Source of the DNA: Klenkia soli
GTDB lineage: Bacteria; Actinomycetota; Actinomycetes; Mycobacteriales; Geodermatophilaceae
Length of the DNA stretch: 64,000 bases
Direction: 5' to 3'
Assembly (NCBI RefSeq): GCF_900103975.1
Contig: NZ_FNIR01000014.1
Location: 62,001 to 126,000, forward strand
Part shown: piece after piece, positions 1-8,925 of the stretch
Layout: every line of letters begins with the position of its first letter
Numbering within the stretch: position 1 is the first letter of the stretch
The notes under the pieces: generated by a model
What the model was told of the DNA's origin: nothing
Databases searched by the model: none
The model's input: only the letters and a program-made list of their open reading frames with translations
Position numbers and translations under genes: made by a program

Positions 1-417
1 CCAGGCGATGACGTCCGGGGAGAGCGGCAGGCCGGTGAAGACCGGGTCGGTCTCGGCGGCGTCGCGGCGGGCGACCAGGGTGGCGCCCACCTCGGGGCCG
101 TCCGGGCGGACCCGGGTGGACCCGCCGGCGGCCTGGGCCAGCAGCTGGGCGCCCAGGCAGATCGCCAGCGTGGGCACGTCGTCGGCGGTGGCCCGGGCGA
201 GCAGCTCGCGCACCGGCCCGAGCTCGGCGGCGGTGTCGTCCAGCGAGGACTGCGGACCACCCAGCACCAGCAGCCCGTCGTGCGCGGACAGGTCGGCCGG
301 CACCGGGTCGCCGGCGTCGAGGTGCCGCTCGTCGAGCTCCAGCCCGGCCGCCGTCAGCCACTCCCCCAGCCGCGCCGGCGGGTCGGTGTCGGACGGGACG
401 ACGACGAGCAGGCGCAT
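1..417 (-). CDS. Class I glutamine amidotransferase-like protein (3' part missing)
   Basis: This gene reads off the left edge, leaving 139 N-terminal residues. It opens with MRLLVVVPSD, a flavodoxin-like beta strand, and carries LLVLGGPQSS and AICLGAQLLAQAAGG. The cysteine in AICLGAQ sits at the nucleophile position of class I glutamine amidotransferases. The catalytic His and Glu would lie in the missing part. Stand-alone members of this family resemble GMP-synthase amidotransferase domains and often have unknown substrates. It lies just downstream of glnA2 on the same strand with a 10-nt gap, so co-transcription is likely, and both are glutamine-related. Confidence 0.75.
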   Translation of the reverse strand, partial: MRLLVVVPSDTDPPARLGEWLTAAGLELDERHLDAGDPVPADLSAHDGLLVLGGPQSSLDDTAAELGPVRELLARATADDVPTLAICLGAQLLAQAAGGSTRVRPDGPEVGATLVARRDAAETDPVFTGLPLSPDVIAW

Positions 418-427
418 GGCCGCAAGG

Positions 428-1777
428 TTAGAGGCCGGGGAGGTAGCGCCTGAGCTCGAAGGGGGTCACGTTCTGCCGGTAGGAGTTGAACTCCTCCCAC
501 TTGTTGCGCAGGAAGAACTCGAACACGTGCTCGCCCAGGGTCTCGGCGACCAGCTCGCTGCCCTCCATCGCGGTCAGCGCCTCGCCCAGGCTGACCGGCA
601 GGTCGACGTAGCCGGCGGCGCGGCGCTCGGTGTCGGTGAGCGACCAGACGTCGTCCTCGGCCTCGGGCGGGAGCTCGTAGCCCTCCTCGATGCCCTTGAG
701 CCCGGCGGCCAGCAGCACCGCGAAGGTCAGGTAGGGGTTGCACGCGCTGTCGGGCGACCGGACCTCGACCCGGGCCGAGTTGGCCTTCGACGGCTTGTAG
801 GAGGGCAGCCGCACCAGCGCCGAGCGGTTGGCCTTGCCCCAGGTCGCCGCGGTCGGCGCCTCGGTGCCGGCGAGCAGGCGGCGGTAGGAGTTCACCGTCT
901 GGTTGGTGACGGCGGTGACCTCGCGGGCGTGGGTGAGCAGCCCGGCGATGAACTGCTTGCCGGTGGTCGACAGCCGCATCGGGTCGTTGGCGTCGTGGAA
1001 GGCGTTGCGGTCGCCCTCGAACAGCGACAGGTGGGTGTGCATCGCCGAGCCGGCCAGGTCGGTGAACGGCTTGGGCATGAAGGTGGCGTGCACGCCCTGG
1101 GCCAGCGCGACCTCCCGGACCACGTGCCGCAGCGTCATGATGTTGTCGGCCATGCTCAGCGCGTCGGCGTAGCGGAGGTCGATCTCCTGCTGGCCGGGCG
1201 CGACCTCGTGGTGGCTGAACTCGACCGAGATGCCCATGGCCTCGAGCGCGAAGACGGCCTCGCGGCGGAAGTCGTGGGCCACGTTGTGCGTGGAGAGGTC
1301 GAAGTAGCCGCCGGTGTCGGCCGGGGTGGGCGGCGTGCCGTCGTCGGGGAGGTCCTTGAGCAGGAAGAACTCGATCTCGGGGTGGGTGTAGAAGGTGAAC
1401 CCCATGTCGGCGGCCTTGCCCAGCGCCCGGCGCAGCACGTGCCGCGGGTCGGCCCACGCCGGCGAGCCGTCGGGCAGCGTGATGTCGCAGAACATGCGGG
1501 CGGTCTCGCTGGTGCCGCCCTTGGCCGACGGCATCACCTGGAAGGTGCCCGGGTCGGGCTTGGCGAGCATGTCGGACTCGTAGACCCGGGCGAAGCCCTC
1601 GATCGCCGAGCCGTCGAACCCGATGCCCTCGGCGAACGCCGCCTCGATCTCGGCCGGGGCCACCGCGACGGCCTTGAGGTAGCCCGAGACGTCGGTGAAC
1701 CAGAGCCGGACGAACCGGATGTCGCGCTCTTCCAGGGTGCGCAGGACGAACTCCTGCTGGCGGTCCATGCTCGGCAT
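428..1777 (-). CDS. glnA2: Glutamine synthetase, GlnA2-type
   Basis: A class I glutamine synthetase fold of about 449 residues. The start region (MDRQQEFVLRTLEERDIRF) closely matches mycobacterial and Streptomyces GlnA2 as I recall them. GSAIEGFARVYESD lies in the beta-grasp domain. MHTHLSL, the NRSALVRLP region and the RSPDSACNPYL segment belong to the catalytic barrel. The family condenses ammonium and glutamate using ATP. GlnA2 paralogs are generally not the main assimilatory enzyme, so substrate preference is uncertain. I chose the ATG at 1777 because GGAGG lies 5 nt upstream; an ATG at 1768 gives the conventional N-terminus and is possible. Confidence 0.9.
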   Translation of the reverse strand: MPSMDRQQEFVLRTLEERDIRFVRLWFTDVSGYLKAVAVAPAEIEAAFAEGIGFDGSAIEGFARVYESDMLAKPDPGTFQVMPSAKGGTSETARMFCDITLPDGSPAWADPRHVLRRALGKAADMGFTFYTHPEIEFFLLKDLPDDGTPPTPADTGGYFDLSTHNVAHDFRREAVFALEAMGISVEFSHHEVAPGQQEIDLRYADALSMADNIMTLRHVVREVALAQGVHATFMPKPFTDLAGSAMHTHLSLFEGDRNAFHDANDPMRLSTTGKQFIAGLLTHAREVTAVTNQTVNSYRRLLAGTEAPTAATWGKANRSALVRLPSYKPSKANSARVEVRSPDSACNPYLTFAVLLAAGLKGIEEGYELPPEAEDDVWSLTDTERRAAGYVDLPVSLGEALTAMEGSELVAETLGEHVFEFFLRNKWEEFNSYRQNVTPFELRRYLPGL

Positions 1778-1841
1778 CCTGTCCTCCACGCGTGTCCGGT
1801 TCGTTACGACCCGCCCAGAGCCTGCCCGAGCGGGTCGGCGG

Positions 1842-3044
1842 CTACGCGCCGGGGTGCAGCGCCGAGCCGGCCACCCACTGGTCCCAGCTGACGTTCCAGT
1901 CGCCGAAGCCGTCGGTCTCGGCCAGCGTCGCCCCGGCGTTGCTCACCTCGACGACGTCGCCGCGGCCGAAGTTCTCGTAGAACCAGCCCGCGTTCGCCGT
2001 CGAGACGTTCAGGCAGCCGTGGGAGACGTTGCGATACCCCTGCTGGCCGACCGACCAGGGCGCCGCGTGCACGAAGATCCCCGAGTTCGACAGCCGGGAG
2101 GCGTACTCGACCTCGGAGCGGTAGCCGCCCGGGGCGTCGATCGGGACACCGTAGGTCGAGGAGTCCATCGTGTAGCGCCGGGACTGCTGCATCACCACGT
2201 AGGTGCCCGAGGGCGTGGGGGTGGAGTCCTTGCCCAGCGAGGTCGGCATCGTCTGCACCAGCTGGTCGTCGACGTAGAGCCGCAGCACCAGCTCGGTGGC
2301 GTCCACCACGCCCACCTTCTTCGGGCCGATGTCGAACTCGACGTGCTTGCCGGCCTGCCCGCTGATGCCGTCGCCGACGTCGACGCCGTAGGTGTCCACA
2401 TCCACGGCGACGTGGGTGTGCGCCGGCCAGAAGTCCGCCGGGCGGTAGTGCACGGTGCGGTCGGACAGCCACGACCACGAGCCGTCCACGTGCGGCGTCG
2501 TCACCACCGACAGGTGGCTCTCGACCGCGGCGCGGTCGGTGATGTCCTCGTCGAAGGTGATCGAGATCGGCTGGCCCACGCCGACGACCGGGGTGTCGGC
2601 GTTCGGGAAGACCGTGGGCATGGTGAAGGTGCGCGGGGTGACCGTGGCCACCGTGCCCGTGGTGGTGGACGTCCGCCCCGCGGCGTCGGCGGCCGTGGCC
2701 GTCACCGTGTAGGTGGTGCCGAAGTCCAGGTCCGCGGACGCCGTCCAGGTCGTGCCGGTCGCGTCCAGCCCGCCGGGCAGGGCCGTGCCGTCGGCGGCGG
2801 TGACCCGGACGACGCCCAGGGAGCCGTGGTCGGCGAGCACCTCCAGCGGGGCCACCGGGTCGACGTCCACCGAACCCAGCGGCGGGTCGGCGGTGACCAC
2901 CGCGGCCGGGACCGGCGGGGTGGTCGGCGCCGCCGAGGTCGCCGCGGCGTCCGGTGCCGGGTCGCCGTCGACGCCGTTCTGGCACCCGGCCAGCAGCACG
3001 ACCAGCAGGAGGAACGGGGCGCAGCGGCGGCGGACCACGGACAT
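1842..3044 (-). CDS. L,D-transpeptidase lipoprotein with Ig-like domain
   Basis: A 400-residue exported enzyme. The start at 3044 yields [20 protein letters not shown] followed by a cysteine, a lipoprotein signal with lipobox LLAGC. An Ig-like segment rich in Thr and Val follows, then a YkuD domain with the motif SHGCLNVS near residue 355, where the cysteine is the catalytic nucleophile. Such enzymes make 3-3 crosslinks in peptidoglycan outside the membrane and resist most penicillins. The arrangement resembles mycobacterial Ldt proteins. It is divergent from panB across a 152-bp gap that should hold both promoters. Confidence 0.88.
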   Translation of the reverse strand: MSVVRRRCAPFLLLVVLLAGCQNGVDGDPAPDAAATSAAPTTPPVPAAVVTADPPLGSVDVDPVAPLEVLADHGSLGVVRVTAADGTALPGGLDATGTTWTASADLDFGTTYTVTATAADAAGRTSTTTGTVATVTPRTFTMPTVFPNADTPVVGVGQPISITFDEDITDRAAVESHLSVVTTPHVDGSWSWLSDRTVHYRPADFWPAHTHVAVDVDTYGVDVGDGISGQAGKHVEFDIGPKKVGVVDATELVLRLYVDDQLVQTMPTSLGKDSTPTPSGTYVVMQQSRRYTMDSSTYGVPIDAPGGYRSEVEYASRLSNSGIFVHAAPWSVGQQGYRNVSHGCLNVSTANAGWFYENFGRGDVVEVSNAGATLAETDGFGDWNVSWDQWVAGSALHPGA

Positions 3045-3196
3045 GGGGACCTCGGGCTCGGGAGCAGGACTGGTGGAGCGGATCCAACCAGTGCCCGGGG
3101 CGTGCGGGAACCGTGTCGCGCCGTCCAGGAACGACGACGTCCGGGTCCGCATCTGTCAGGTGTCACCCGCCGGGCCCGCAGGGCAGGATGGACGCC

Positions 3197-4048
3197 GTGA
3201 CCACGCCGTCGTCGTCCTCCCCCGAATCCGTGCTCTACGGCGGTGGCTCGCCCACCGCCCGGGTGCGCATTCACCACCTGCAGCAGGCCAAGGCCGCCGG
3301 CGACAAGTGGGCCATGCTCACCGCCTACGACACCTACGCGGCGCGGGTGTTCGAGGAGGCCGGCATCCCGGTGCTGCTCGTCGGCGACTCCGCCGGCAAC
3401 GTGGTGCTGGGCCACTCGTCGACGGTGCCGGTGACGGTCGAGGACCTGCTGCTGTTCACCAAGGCGGTCACCCGGTCGACGTCGCGGGCGCTGATCGTGG
3501 CCGACCTGCCCTTCGGCTCGTACGAGGCCTCGCCCGAGCAGGCCTTCGCCACGGCGGTGCGGATGATGAAGGAGGGCGGCGCGCAGGCGGTGAAGCTCGA
3601 GGGCGGCGCCCGGGTCGCGCCGCAGGTGCGGCTGCTGGCCGAGAACGGCATCCCGGTGATGGGCCACGTCGGCTTCACCCCGCAGTCCGAGCACGCGCTG
3701 GGCGGGTTCCGGGTGCAGGGGCGGGGCGAGGGCGGTGACCAGGTGCTGGCCGATGCCCGCGCCGTGGCCGACGCGGGCGCGTTCGCCGTCGTCCTCGAGA
3801 TGGTCCCCGCCGACGTCGCCGCCCGGGTCACCGCCGAGCTCGCCGTGCCCACCATCGGCATCGGCGCCGGCGTCGACTGCGACGCCCAGGTGCTGGTGTG
3901 GCCGGACATGGCCGGGCTCAACGGCGGCCGGGTGCCGAAGTTCGTCAAGAAGTACGCCGACCTGCGGGGTGAGCTGCTGCGGGCGGCCCAGGAGTACGCC
4001 GCCGAGGTCCGCGGAGGTCAGTTCCCCGGCCCGGAGCACAGTTTCTGA
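3197..4048 (+). CDS. panB: 3-methyl-2-oxobutanoate hydroxymethyltransferase
   Basis: PanB transfers a hydroxymethyl group from methylene-tetrahydrofolate to alpha-ketoisovalerate, the first committed step of pantothenate synthesis. The 283-residue protein has the expected length and landmarks: [56 protein letters not shown] and [14 protein letters not shown]. The GTG at 3197 is preferred because CAGGAT (3184-3189) makes a -10 element 7 nt upstream, suggesting a leaderless message. An in-frame ATG at 3188 overlaps that element and is the alternative. No panC lies beside it. Confidence 0.93.
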   Translation: MTTPSSSSPESVLYGGGSPTARVRIHHLQQAKAAGDKWAMLTAYDTYAARVFEEAGIPVLLVGDSAGNVVLGHSSTVPVTVEDLLLFTKAVTRSTSRALIVADLPFGSYEASPEQAFATAVRMMKEGGAQAVKLEGGARVAPQVRLLAENGIPVMGHVGFTPQSEHALGGFRVQGRGEGGDQVLADARAVADAGAFAVVLEMVPADVAARVTAELAVPTIGIGAGVDCDAQVLVWPDMAGLNGGRVPKFVKKYADLRGELLRAAQEYAAEVRGGQFPGPEHSF

Positions 4049-4138
4049 ACCCGTCCGGGTGAAAAGTGCCGAATTGAACTGAACTGGATCGTCCGTATTG
4101 CCGATCTCCGTGGCAACCACCCCCGGAGAGGATCGACC

Positions 4139-4708
4139 ATGAAGTTCGACCGCACTGCTGTGATCGGCGTCGCCTCGGGCGTCGTCTTCCTGGCCGCCGT
4201 GATCGGCGGGGTGGCGGCCAACGCCGCCCCCGGCGACCCCGGCACCGCTCCCGCGGCCGAGACGGCGGCGGTCGCGGCGACCGCCCCGACCGCGGCTGCT
4301 GCCCCCACCGCTGCGGCGGCCCCCACCGCCGACGTGGGCAACGCCGCACCGGTCGCACCGGTCGCCGGGACCGCTGCCGTCGCCGGCACCGCCCCCACGG
4401 CCTCGCCGGCACCCACGGCCGGTCAGGGCACCGTCGGGGTCACCGCCGGGGTCGGCTCCACCGCCGGCCTCGGGGCGACGGCCGGGGTCGGCGCGGCAGC
4501 ACCCACCGCCACCACCGGCACGATCGGCGTCACCGGCACCGTCGGGGTCGCCGCACCCACCGGCAGCGTCGGTGTCACGGGCACCGTCGGGGTCGCCGCA
4601 CCCACCGCGGCCGTGGCCGCCATCGCCATGCCGGCGAGCGGGACCTGCCCCACCGGCACCACCGCCGGCATCGGTCTCGGCGGCCTCGCCGTCTGCATCA
4701 AGCTCTGA
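4139..4708 (+). CDS. Exported Ala/Thr/Val/Gly-rich repeat protein
   Basis: No family recognised. The 189-residue product begins MKFDRTAVIGVASGVVFLAA, a signal peptide or membrane anchor, with a possible AxA cleavage site near residue 30. Residues 30-90 are Ala/Thr/Pro-rich with repeated AAPTA units. Residues 95-155 contain Gly-Val-Thr repeats including two 15-residue units (see 4523-4606). The tail has two cysteines (GTCPTGTTAG and LAVCIKL) that could form one disulfide. GGAGAGG lies 10 nt upstream of the ATG, and a weak promoter may be TTGAAC (4074-4079) with TATTGC (4096-4101). A wall or surface role is a guess; low complexity prevents assignment. Confidence 0.7.
   Translation: MKFDRTAVIGVASGVVFLAAVIGGVAANAAPGDPGTAPAAETAAVAATAPTAAAAPTAAAAPTADVGNAAPVAPVAGTAAVAGTAPTASPAPTAGQGTVGVTAGVGSTAGLGATAGVGAAAPTATTGTIGVTGTVGVAAPTGSVGVTGTVGVAAPTAAVAAIAMPASGTCPTGTTAGIGLGGLAVCIKL
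4523..4606 (+). repeat. Tandem 45-nt coding repeat
   Basis: Two copies with 45-nt period, starting at 4523 and 4568. The compared 39-nt cores differ at three positions. Each copy encodes a 15-residue unit of the form (I/V)GVTGTVGVAAPT plus two residues. Near-identity at DNA level suggests recent duplication or slippage, so copy number may vary between strains. Confidence 0.8.
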
Positions 4709-4710
4709 CC

Positions 4711-4748
4711 CCGGTGACCGGCCGCCCACCCGGGCGGCCGGTCACCGG
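4711..4748. terminator. Bidirectional stem-loop terminator
   Basis: A perfect 17-bp stem (CCGGTGACCGGCCGCCC at 4711-4727 paired with 4732-4748) with a 4-nt loop. It sits between the convergent repeat-protein gene and DivIVA-motif gene and overlaps the latter's stop codon. There is no U-tract, as is usual in high-GC actinomycetes. Confidence 0.75.
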
Positions 4749-5059
4749 TCCAGCGGAGCGCCGTTCAGCTCGATGCCCGTCGTGCCCCCTGCCCCGGGCA
4801 TCGACGCGGCCAGCTGGTCCAGGAAGTCGTCCACCGCCGCCTCGGCGTAGCCCCGCTTGCCGATGGGCGGCTTGCGGAACACCACCTGCTGCACGTCTGC
4901 GGCGTCCATCCCCGGCGGGTGCCCCGCGGCCAGCGCGTCCAGCGCCGCCGCCGCGCGGTCGAGGAACGCGTCGACCTCATCCGGGGCGTAGCCCCGCTTC
5001 CCCCAGCCGGGCTGGCCGAAGGCCACCGCACGCACGTCGTCCCCGGTGAGCCGCGCCAT
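4742..5059 (-). CDS. Small protein with two DivIVA-type motifs
   Basis: A 105-residue soluble protein made of two copies of the DivIVA N-terminal motif. Residues about 8-43 contain VAFGQPGWGKRGYAPDEVDA then FLD. Residues about 57-90 contain VVFRKPPIGKRGYAEAAVDD then FLD. In DivIVA/Wag31 this segment recognises membrane curvature and is followed by a long coiled coil, which is absent here. The start codon overlaps the preceding gene's stop by one base (TGATG), so translation is coupled to the NADP reductase gene. A role at membranes or the pole is inferred only from the motif. Confidence 0.8.
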   Translation of the reverse strand: MARLTGDDVRAVAFGQPGWGKRGYAPDEVDAFLDRAAAALDALAAGHPPGMDAADVQQVVFRKPPIGKRGYAEAAVDDFLDQLAASMPGAGGTTGIELNGAPLDR

Positions 5060-5772
5060 CAGACGCCGGTCACCCGCACGCCGGCGTGCGCCTTGTACCG
5101 GCGGTTGACCGACACCAGGTTGATGGTGAGCGCCTCGACCTGGCGGGCGTTGCGCAGCCGGCCGGCATAGACCCCGCGCAGCCCCGGCAGCTGGCCGGCC
5201 AGCGCCTGCACCAGGTCCATCGCGGCCCGGTCGTCGCCCACCACCAGCACGTCGCCGTCCAGCGTGGGCTGCGAGAGGTCCTCGAGGGTCACCGCGGACA
5301 GGTGGTGGAACGCGCCGACCACCCAGCTGTCGGGGAGCAGCGCGGCGGCCTGCTGCGCGACGCTGCCCTCCTCGACGTCCAGCACGTACGCGCCCAGCTC
5401 GTCCCAGCCCATCGGCACGACGCAGTCGACGACGACCTTGCCGGCCAGCGCCGGTGCCAGCTCGGCCAGCAGCTCGGCGTGCCCGGCGAAGGGGACGGCG
5501 ACGACGACCAGGTCGGCCGCACCGGCGACGTCGGCGTTCGAGCCGCCCTGCACCGAGACCTCCTCGCCGCCGGCCGCGGCGGTCGCCCGGGCAGCCACGG
5601 CGGCGGCGACCTCACCGGCCCGGTCGGCGTCCCGGGAACCCAGCAGCACCCGCTGCCCGGCCGCCGCCCAGCGGACGGCCAGCCCGCGCCCCTGCGGCCC
5701 GGTGCCGCCGAGGATCCCGACCACGAGCTCGCCCACCGGCCGGCCCCCGGCCGGCGCACCGCTCTCGCTCAC
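5059..5772 (-). CDS. npdG: NADPH-dependent F420 reductase-like protein
   Basis: A 237-residue Rossmann protein. GILGGTGPQGRGLAVRWAAA is the dinucleotide-binding motif and GSRD follows strand 2, where basic residues favour NADP. Later segments DLVVVAVPF, KVVVDCVVPMG and VVGAFHHLSA match the F420H2:NADP oxidoreductase (NpdG) family, which passes hydride between F420 and NADP. The GTG at 5772 is chosen because it forms a GTGA overlap with the upstream SPOR-like gene. An F420 link is by family; a general NADP-binding reductase is the alternative. Confidence 0.8.
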   Translation of the reverse strand: MSESGAPAGGRPVGELVVGILGGTGPQGRGLAVRWAAAGQRVLLGSRDADRAGEVAAAVAARATAAAGGEEVSVQGGSNADVAGAADLVVVAVPFAGHAELLAELAPALAGKVVVDCVVPMGWDELGAYVLDVEEGSVAQQAAALLPDSWVVGAFHHLSAVTLEDLSQPTLDGDVLVVGDDRAAMDLVQALAGQLPGLRGVYAGRLRNARQVEALTINLVSVNRRYKAHAGVRVTGV

Positions 5773-5960
5773 GTGCGGTCGCCCTGCTCCCACGCCCGGT
5801 CCGCGGCGTCGGCCTGCTCGTTGCGCTCGGCCACCTTGTCCAGCGCGGCGGCCGCCTCCTCCTGGGTGGCGAAGGGGCCCAGGCGATGGCGCTCGGCACA
5901 CCCGTCGGGTCCTTCCACGGTGTGGTGCTTGAGGCAGAAGAACCACGGTCCCTGGCTCAT
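5769..5960 (-). CDS. Small SPOR-like domain protein
   Basis: A 63-residue soluble protein starting MSQGPWFFCLKHHTVEG. It contains GPDGC and LGPFATQEEAAAALDKVAER, resembling short actinobacterial proteins annotated as SPOR-domain. SPOR domains bind denuded peptidoglycan, but this protein has no signal peptide and is little more than the domain. GAGGAGG lies about 9 nt upstream. It is first of three overlapping genes (GTGA then TGATG overlaps), so this protein, the NADP reductase and the DivIVA-motif protein are probably made together. Confidence 0.75.
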   Translation of the reverse strand: MSQGPWFFCLKHHTVEGPDGCAERHRLGPFATQEEAAAALDKVAERNEQADAADRAWEQGDRT

Positions 5961-6095
5961 GTCGGCGTCCTCCTCGTCGTGGCGTGCAGGCGTGCGCACG
6001 ACAGCCTGGCACCCCGGACCGACGGTCGCCCGCCGACCGACCACGGCGGGACGGCGACCGGCCACGGATGGTCCGTCGTGCGGCACACTTCCGGG

Positions 6096-7217
6096 GTGCC
6101 CGCGGACCGGAGTGCCCCGACCGACGCTGCCGGGGGTCCGCCGGCGGCCACCGACGAGGTCGTCGGCGGGGTGGTCGCCGCCCGGGTGCTCGCCGTGCTC
6201 ATCACCGTCGGGGCCGGCCTGGGCTCGCTGAACCTGCTGGTCGACGGGGTCCTGCGCCCGGGCGCGCCGCGCGGTGTGTACGCCGGCACCATGCTGCTGC
6301 TGGTGGCGCTGGCCGTGCTGCTGCTGGTCACCCGGCGGATCAGCCTGCCGGCCATCGCCGGCCTGGTGGCCGTCGGCGACCTGGTCTACGTGGTGGTCGC
6401 GCTGTCGATCACCGACCCGATGCTCTACTCGCCGCCGCTGATGATGCTGTTCGCGGCCTTCACCGCGGCGTGGTTCCTCGACGGCTGGATGCTGGGCCTG
6501 CACATGCTGGCGGTGCCGGTGGCCTGCTGGATCGCCCTCATGGGCAGCTTCGAGGACCCCGCGGCCCTCGGCGTCCAGGTCGTGGTGCAGTCCGTCGTCC
6601 TGGACGTCGCGTCGGCCGGGGTGTACGTGCTGCGTCGCCGGGTGCAGCGGCTGCTGGCGGCCACCGAGCGGCTGTCGTCCACCGACCCCCTCACCGGCCT
6701 GGCCAACCGCCGGTCCATGACGGCCGCCGCCGAGCGGCTGTGGCGCCAGGCCCAGCGCGAGGGCGGGTCCGTGGCGGCCTTCCTGCTCGACCTCGACCGG
6801 TTCAAGCAGCTCAACGACGAGCACGGGCACGCCGCCGGCGACGCCGTCCTGCTGGCGGTCGCCGGGTCGTTGGCCCGCACCGTGCGCCCCACCGACGTGC
6901 TGGCCCGCACGGGCGGCGAGGAGCTGGTCGTGCTCGGCCTGGTCGACGACCACCACGACGCCCGGCAGCTCGGCGAGCGGTTGCGCACCGCCGTGCACCA
7001 GGCCGGCCACCAGCGGCACGCGGTGACCGCCTCGGTCGGGGTCGCCCTGACGTCCCCGGTCCTCGGCGAGAACCCGCAGGACGCCGTCTGGCGGCTGATC
7101 GACCGGGCCGACCTGGCCATGTACGCCGCCAAGGAGGGGGGCCGCGACCGGGTCGAGGTCGCCGTCCCCGTCGTCCCGCGACCTCGCGTGGGCGGCACCC
7201 CCGCGGGCGCCGGCTGA
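6096..7217 (+). CDS. Membrane-bound diguanylate cyclase (GGDEF)
   Basis: A 373-residue protein with about six hydrophobic helices in residues 20-180, then a GGDEF domain. DPLTGLANRRSM opens the catalytic domain, DLDRFKQLND supplies metal ligands, and the active loop is GGEEL. A product-inhibition I-site, RPTD, lies exactly five residues before GGEEL. TASVGVAL and ADLAMYAAKEGGRDRV complete the fold. It should make cyclic di-GMP with feedback inhibition; the membrane sensor ligand is unknown. The GTG at 6096 is chosen because CACACT (6084-6089) lies 6 nt upstream like other leaderless genes here. No EAL partner is nearby. Confidence 0.88.
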   Translation: MPADRSAPTDAAGGPPAATDEVVGGVVAARVLAVLITVGAGLGSLNLLVDGVLRPGAPRGVYAGTMLLLVALAVLLLVTRRISLPAIAGLVAVGDLVYVVVALSITDPMLYSPPLMMLFAAFTAAWFLDGWMLGLHMLAVPVACWIALMGSFEDPAALGVQVVVQSVVLDVASAGVYVLRRRVQRLLAATERLSSTDPLTGLANRRSMTAAAERLWRQAQREGGSVAAFLLDLDRFKQLNDEHGHAAGDAVLLAVAGSLARTVRPTDVLARTGGEELVVLGLVDDHHDARQLGERLRTAVHQAGHQRHAVTASVGVALTSPVLGENPQDAVWRLIDRADLAMYAAKEGGRDRVEVAVPVVPRPRVGGTPAGAG

Positions 7218-7240
7218 CCCGGGCTGGTCTGATCGGGGGC

Positions 7241-8500
7241 ATGACGACCACCGTGCCCCTCCCGCTGCGCGAGCAGGCCGCCGTGCGGGACCACTGGCTG
7301 GACCGTCGCATCGACGACCTGCTGCCGGGGTTCATGGACGAGGCCGGCATCGACCTCTGGGTGGTCGTCGGCCGGGAGTACCACGAGGACCCGGTGCTGC
7401 CCACGATGCTGCCGGCGACCTGGCTGTCGGCCCGGCGCCGCACGGTGCTGCTGCTGCAGCGCACGGCCGAGGGCGTCCTCCCCCAGGCCGTAGCCCGGTA
7501 CCCGGTGGGTCGTTTCGCCCAGGCCTGGCAGCCCGAGGACGACGACCCGGCCGCTGCGCAGGAGGCCGCGCAGTGGGCCGCCGTGCGGCGAGCCGTCGAC
7601 CGCGCGCAGCCGCGGCGGATCGGCGTCGACGTGTCCGCGACGTTCGCCCACGCCGACGGGCTGGCGCACACCGACCACGGGGCCCTGCTGGCCGCGCTCG
7701 GCCCCTGGGCGGACCGGGTGGTGCCCGCCGAGCAACTCGCGGTGCGCTGGCTGGAGACCCGGCTGCCCGAGGAGATCGCGGCGCAGGACGCGATGAACGG
7801 CCTGGTGCACCGGGTGGTCGACGAGGCCTACTCCCCCGCCGTGATCACCCCGGGCAGCACCACGGCCCTCGACGTCGCGTGGTGGATCCGGCAGCGTTTC
7901 CACGACCTCGGCGTCGACCCGTGGTTCCAGCCCACCGTCGGCCTGCAGCGCGCCGGCACCCCCTTCGGCGGGGTCCCCGACGACGCCGTGGTCGAGCCCG
8001 GCGACCTGGTGCACTGCGACGTCGGGCTGCGCACGCTCGGCCTGACCACCGACACCCAGCGCAACGCCTACGTGCTGCGCCCGGGCGAGACGGCTCCGCC
8101 GGCCGGGCTGGTGGCGGCCCTGGCGACCGGGAACCGCATGCAGGACCTGGTGACCGCGGCGATGGTGCCCGGCCGCACCGGGAACGAGGTGCTGGCCGCC
8201 GCCCGGGCCGGCGCGGCCGCCGAGGGCATCGACGGCGACGTGTACTCCCACCCCGTCGGCAACCACGGGCACGGGGCCGGCCCGGCGATCGGCATGTGGG
8301 ACGCGCAGGACGGCGTCCCCGGCACCGGTGACGCGGTGGTGCGCACCGACACGGTGTGGGCCCTCGAGCTGTGCGTGCGGGTGCCGGTGGCCGAGTGGGG
8401 CGGCCAGGTGGTGCGCATGGCGCTGGAGCAGGGCATCGCGCTGACCGCCGACGGCGTCTCCTACCTGGCCGGCCGGCAGACCACCCTGATCACGATCTAG
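7241..8500 (+). CDS. M24 family metallopeptidase (Xaa-Pro peptidase-like)
   Basis: A 419-residue cytosolic protein with an N-terminal creatinase-like domain (about 1-190) and a C-terminal pita-bread domain. Candidate metal ligands appear in order: HCDVG, TTDTQR, SHPVGNHGHG, ALELCV and MALEQG, giving Asp, Asp, His, Glu, Glu. The family removes N-terminal residues before proline, though many members have diverged. The start at 7241 follows a G-rich stretch without a strong ribosome site. Its end overlaps the convergent ChaB gene by 11 nt. Confidence 0.85.
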   Translation: MTTTVPLPLREQAAVRDHWLDRRIDDLLPGFMDEAGIDLWVVVGREYHEDPVLPTMLPATWLSARRRTVLLLQRTAEGVLPQAVARYPVGRFAQAWQPEDDDPAAAQEAAQWAAVRRAVDRAQPRRIGVDVSATFAHADGLAHTDHGALLAALGPWADRVVPAEQLAVRWLETRLPEEIAAQDAMNGLVHRVVDEAYSPAVITPGSTTALDVAWWIRQRFHDLGVDPWFQPTVGLQRAGTPFGGVPDDAVVEPGDLVHCDVGLRTLGLTTDTQRNAYVLRPGETAPPAGLVAALATGNRMQDLVTAAMVPGRTGNEVLAAARAGAAAEGIDGDVYSHPVGNHGHGAGPAIGMWDAQDGVPGTGDAVVRTDTVWALELCVRVPVAEWGGQVVRMALEQGIALTADGVSYLAGRQTTLITI

Positions 8501-8915
8501 CCTCGCGCGTCGCCCGGTCGTTGGCCTTCTCGAGGGCCTCGACCAGTTCGTCCTTGGTCATGGTCGAGCGGCCCTCGACGTCGAGCTGCTGGGCGCGCTC
8601 GTAGAGGTGGGCCTTGCTGGCGTTCGCGTCGACGCCGCCGGCGGTGCCCAGGTCGGTGTCCCGGTCCCCTTGCGCCGACTGCTCGTCGGAGGGCCCCTTC
8701 TCCTCCTTGGGCTCCCAGTGGTCGCCGACCTTCTCGTGGGTGTGCTTGACCGCCGACCAGGCCACCCGGGCCGCGGCCTGCTCGTCGCCGTCGTAGGTGT
8801 CCAGCGCGCTGTCGTGGGCCTGGGCGAAGGTGTCCTTGGCCTTCTCGTCGGACCGCTGCAGCGTGCTGGGCAGCTCGTCCTCGATGGGCGTCCCGCTCTT
8901 CGTGGTCTTCGGCAT
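8490..8915 (-). CDS. ChaB/Rho_N domain protein
   Basis: A 141-residue acidic, soluble protein. Residues about 9-65 (DELPSTLQRSDEKAKDTF, AWSAVKHTHEKVGDHW) match ChaB, a small protein first linked to calcium/proton transport regulation. Residues about 100-135 (SKAHLYERAQQLDVEGRSTM then TKDELVEAL) form a Rho_N/SAP-like helical motif that often contacts nucleic acid. This fusion is frequent in actinobacteria and its function is unknown. TAGGAG upstream provides a ribosome site. Confidence 0.8.
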   Translation of the reverse strand: MPKTTKSGTPIEDELPSTLQRSDEKAKDTFAQAHDSALDTYDGDEQAAARVAWSAVKHTHEKVGDHWEPKEEKGPSDEQSAQGDRDTDLGTAGGVDANASKAHLYERAQQLDVEGRSTMTKDELVEALEKANDRATREARS

Positions 8916-8925
8916 GGCGCGGCTC

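Noticed and set aside
8-1891. 627-codon plus-strand frame over the amidotransferase and glnA2
   Set aside because: Shadow of two minus-strand genes with clear family motifs.
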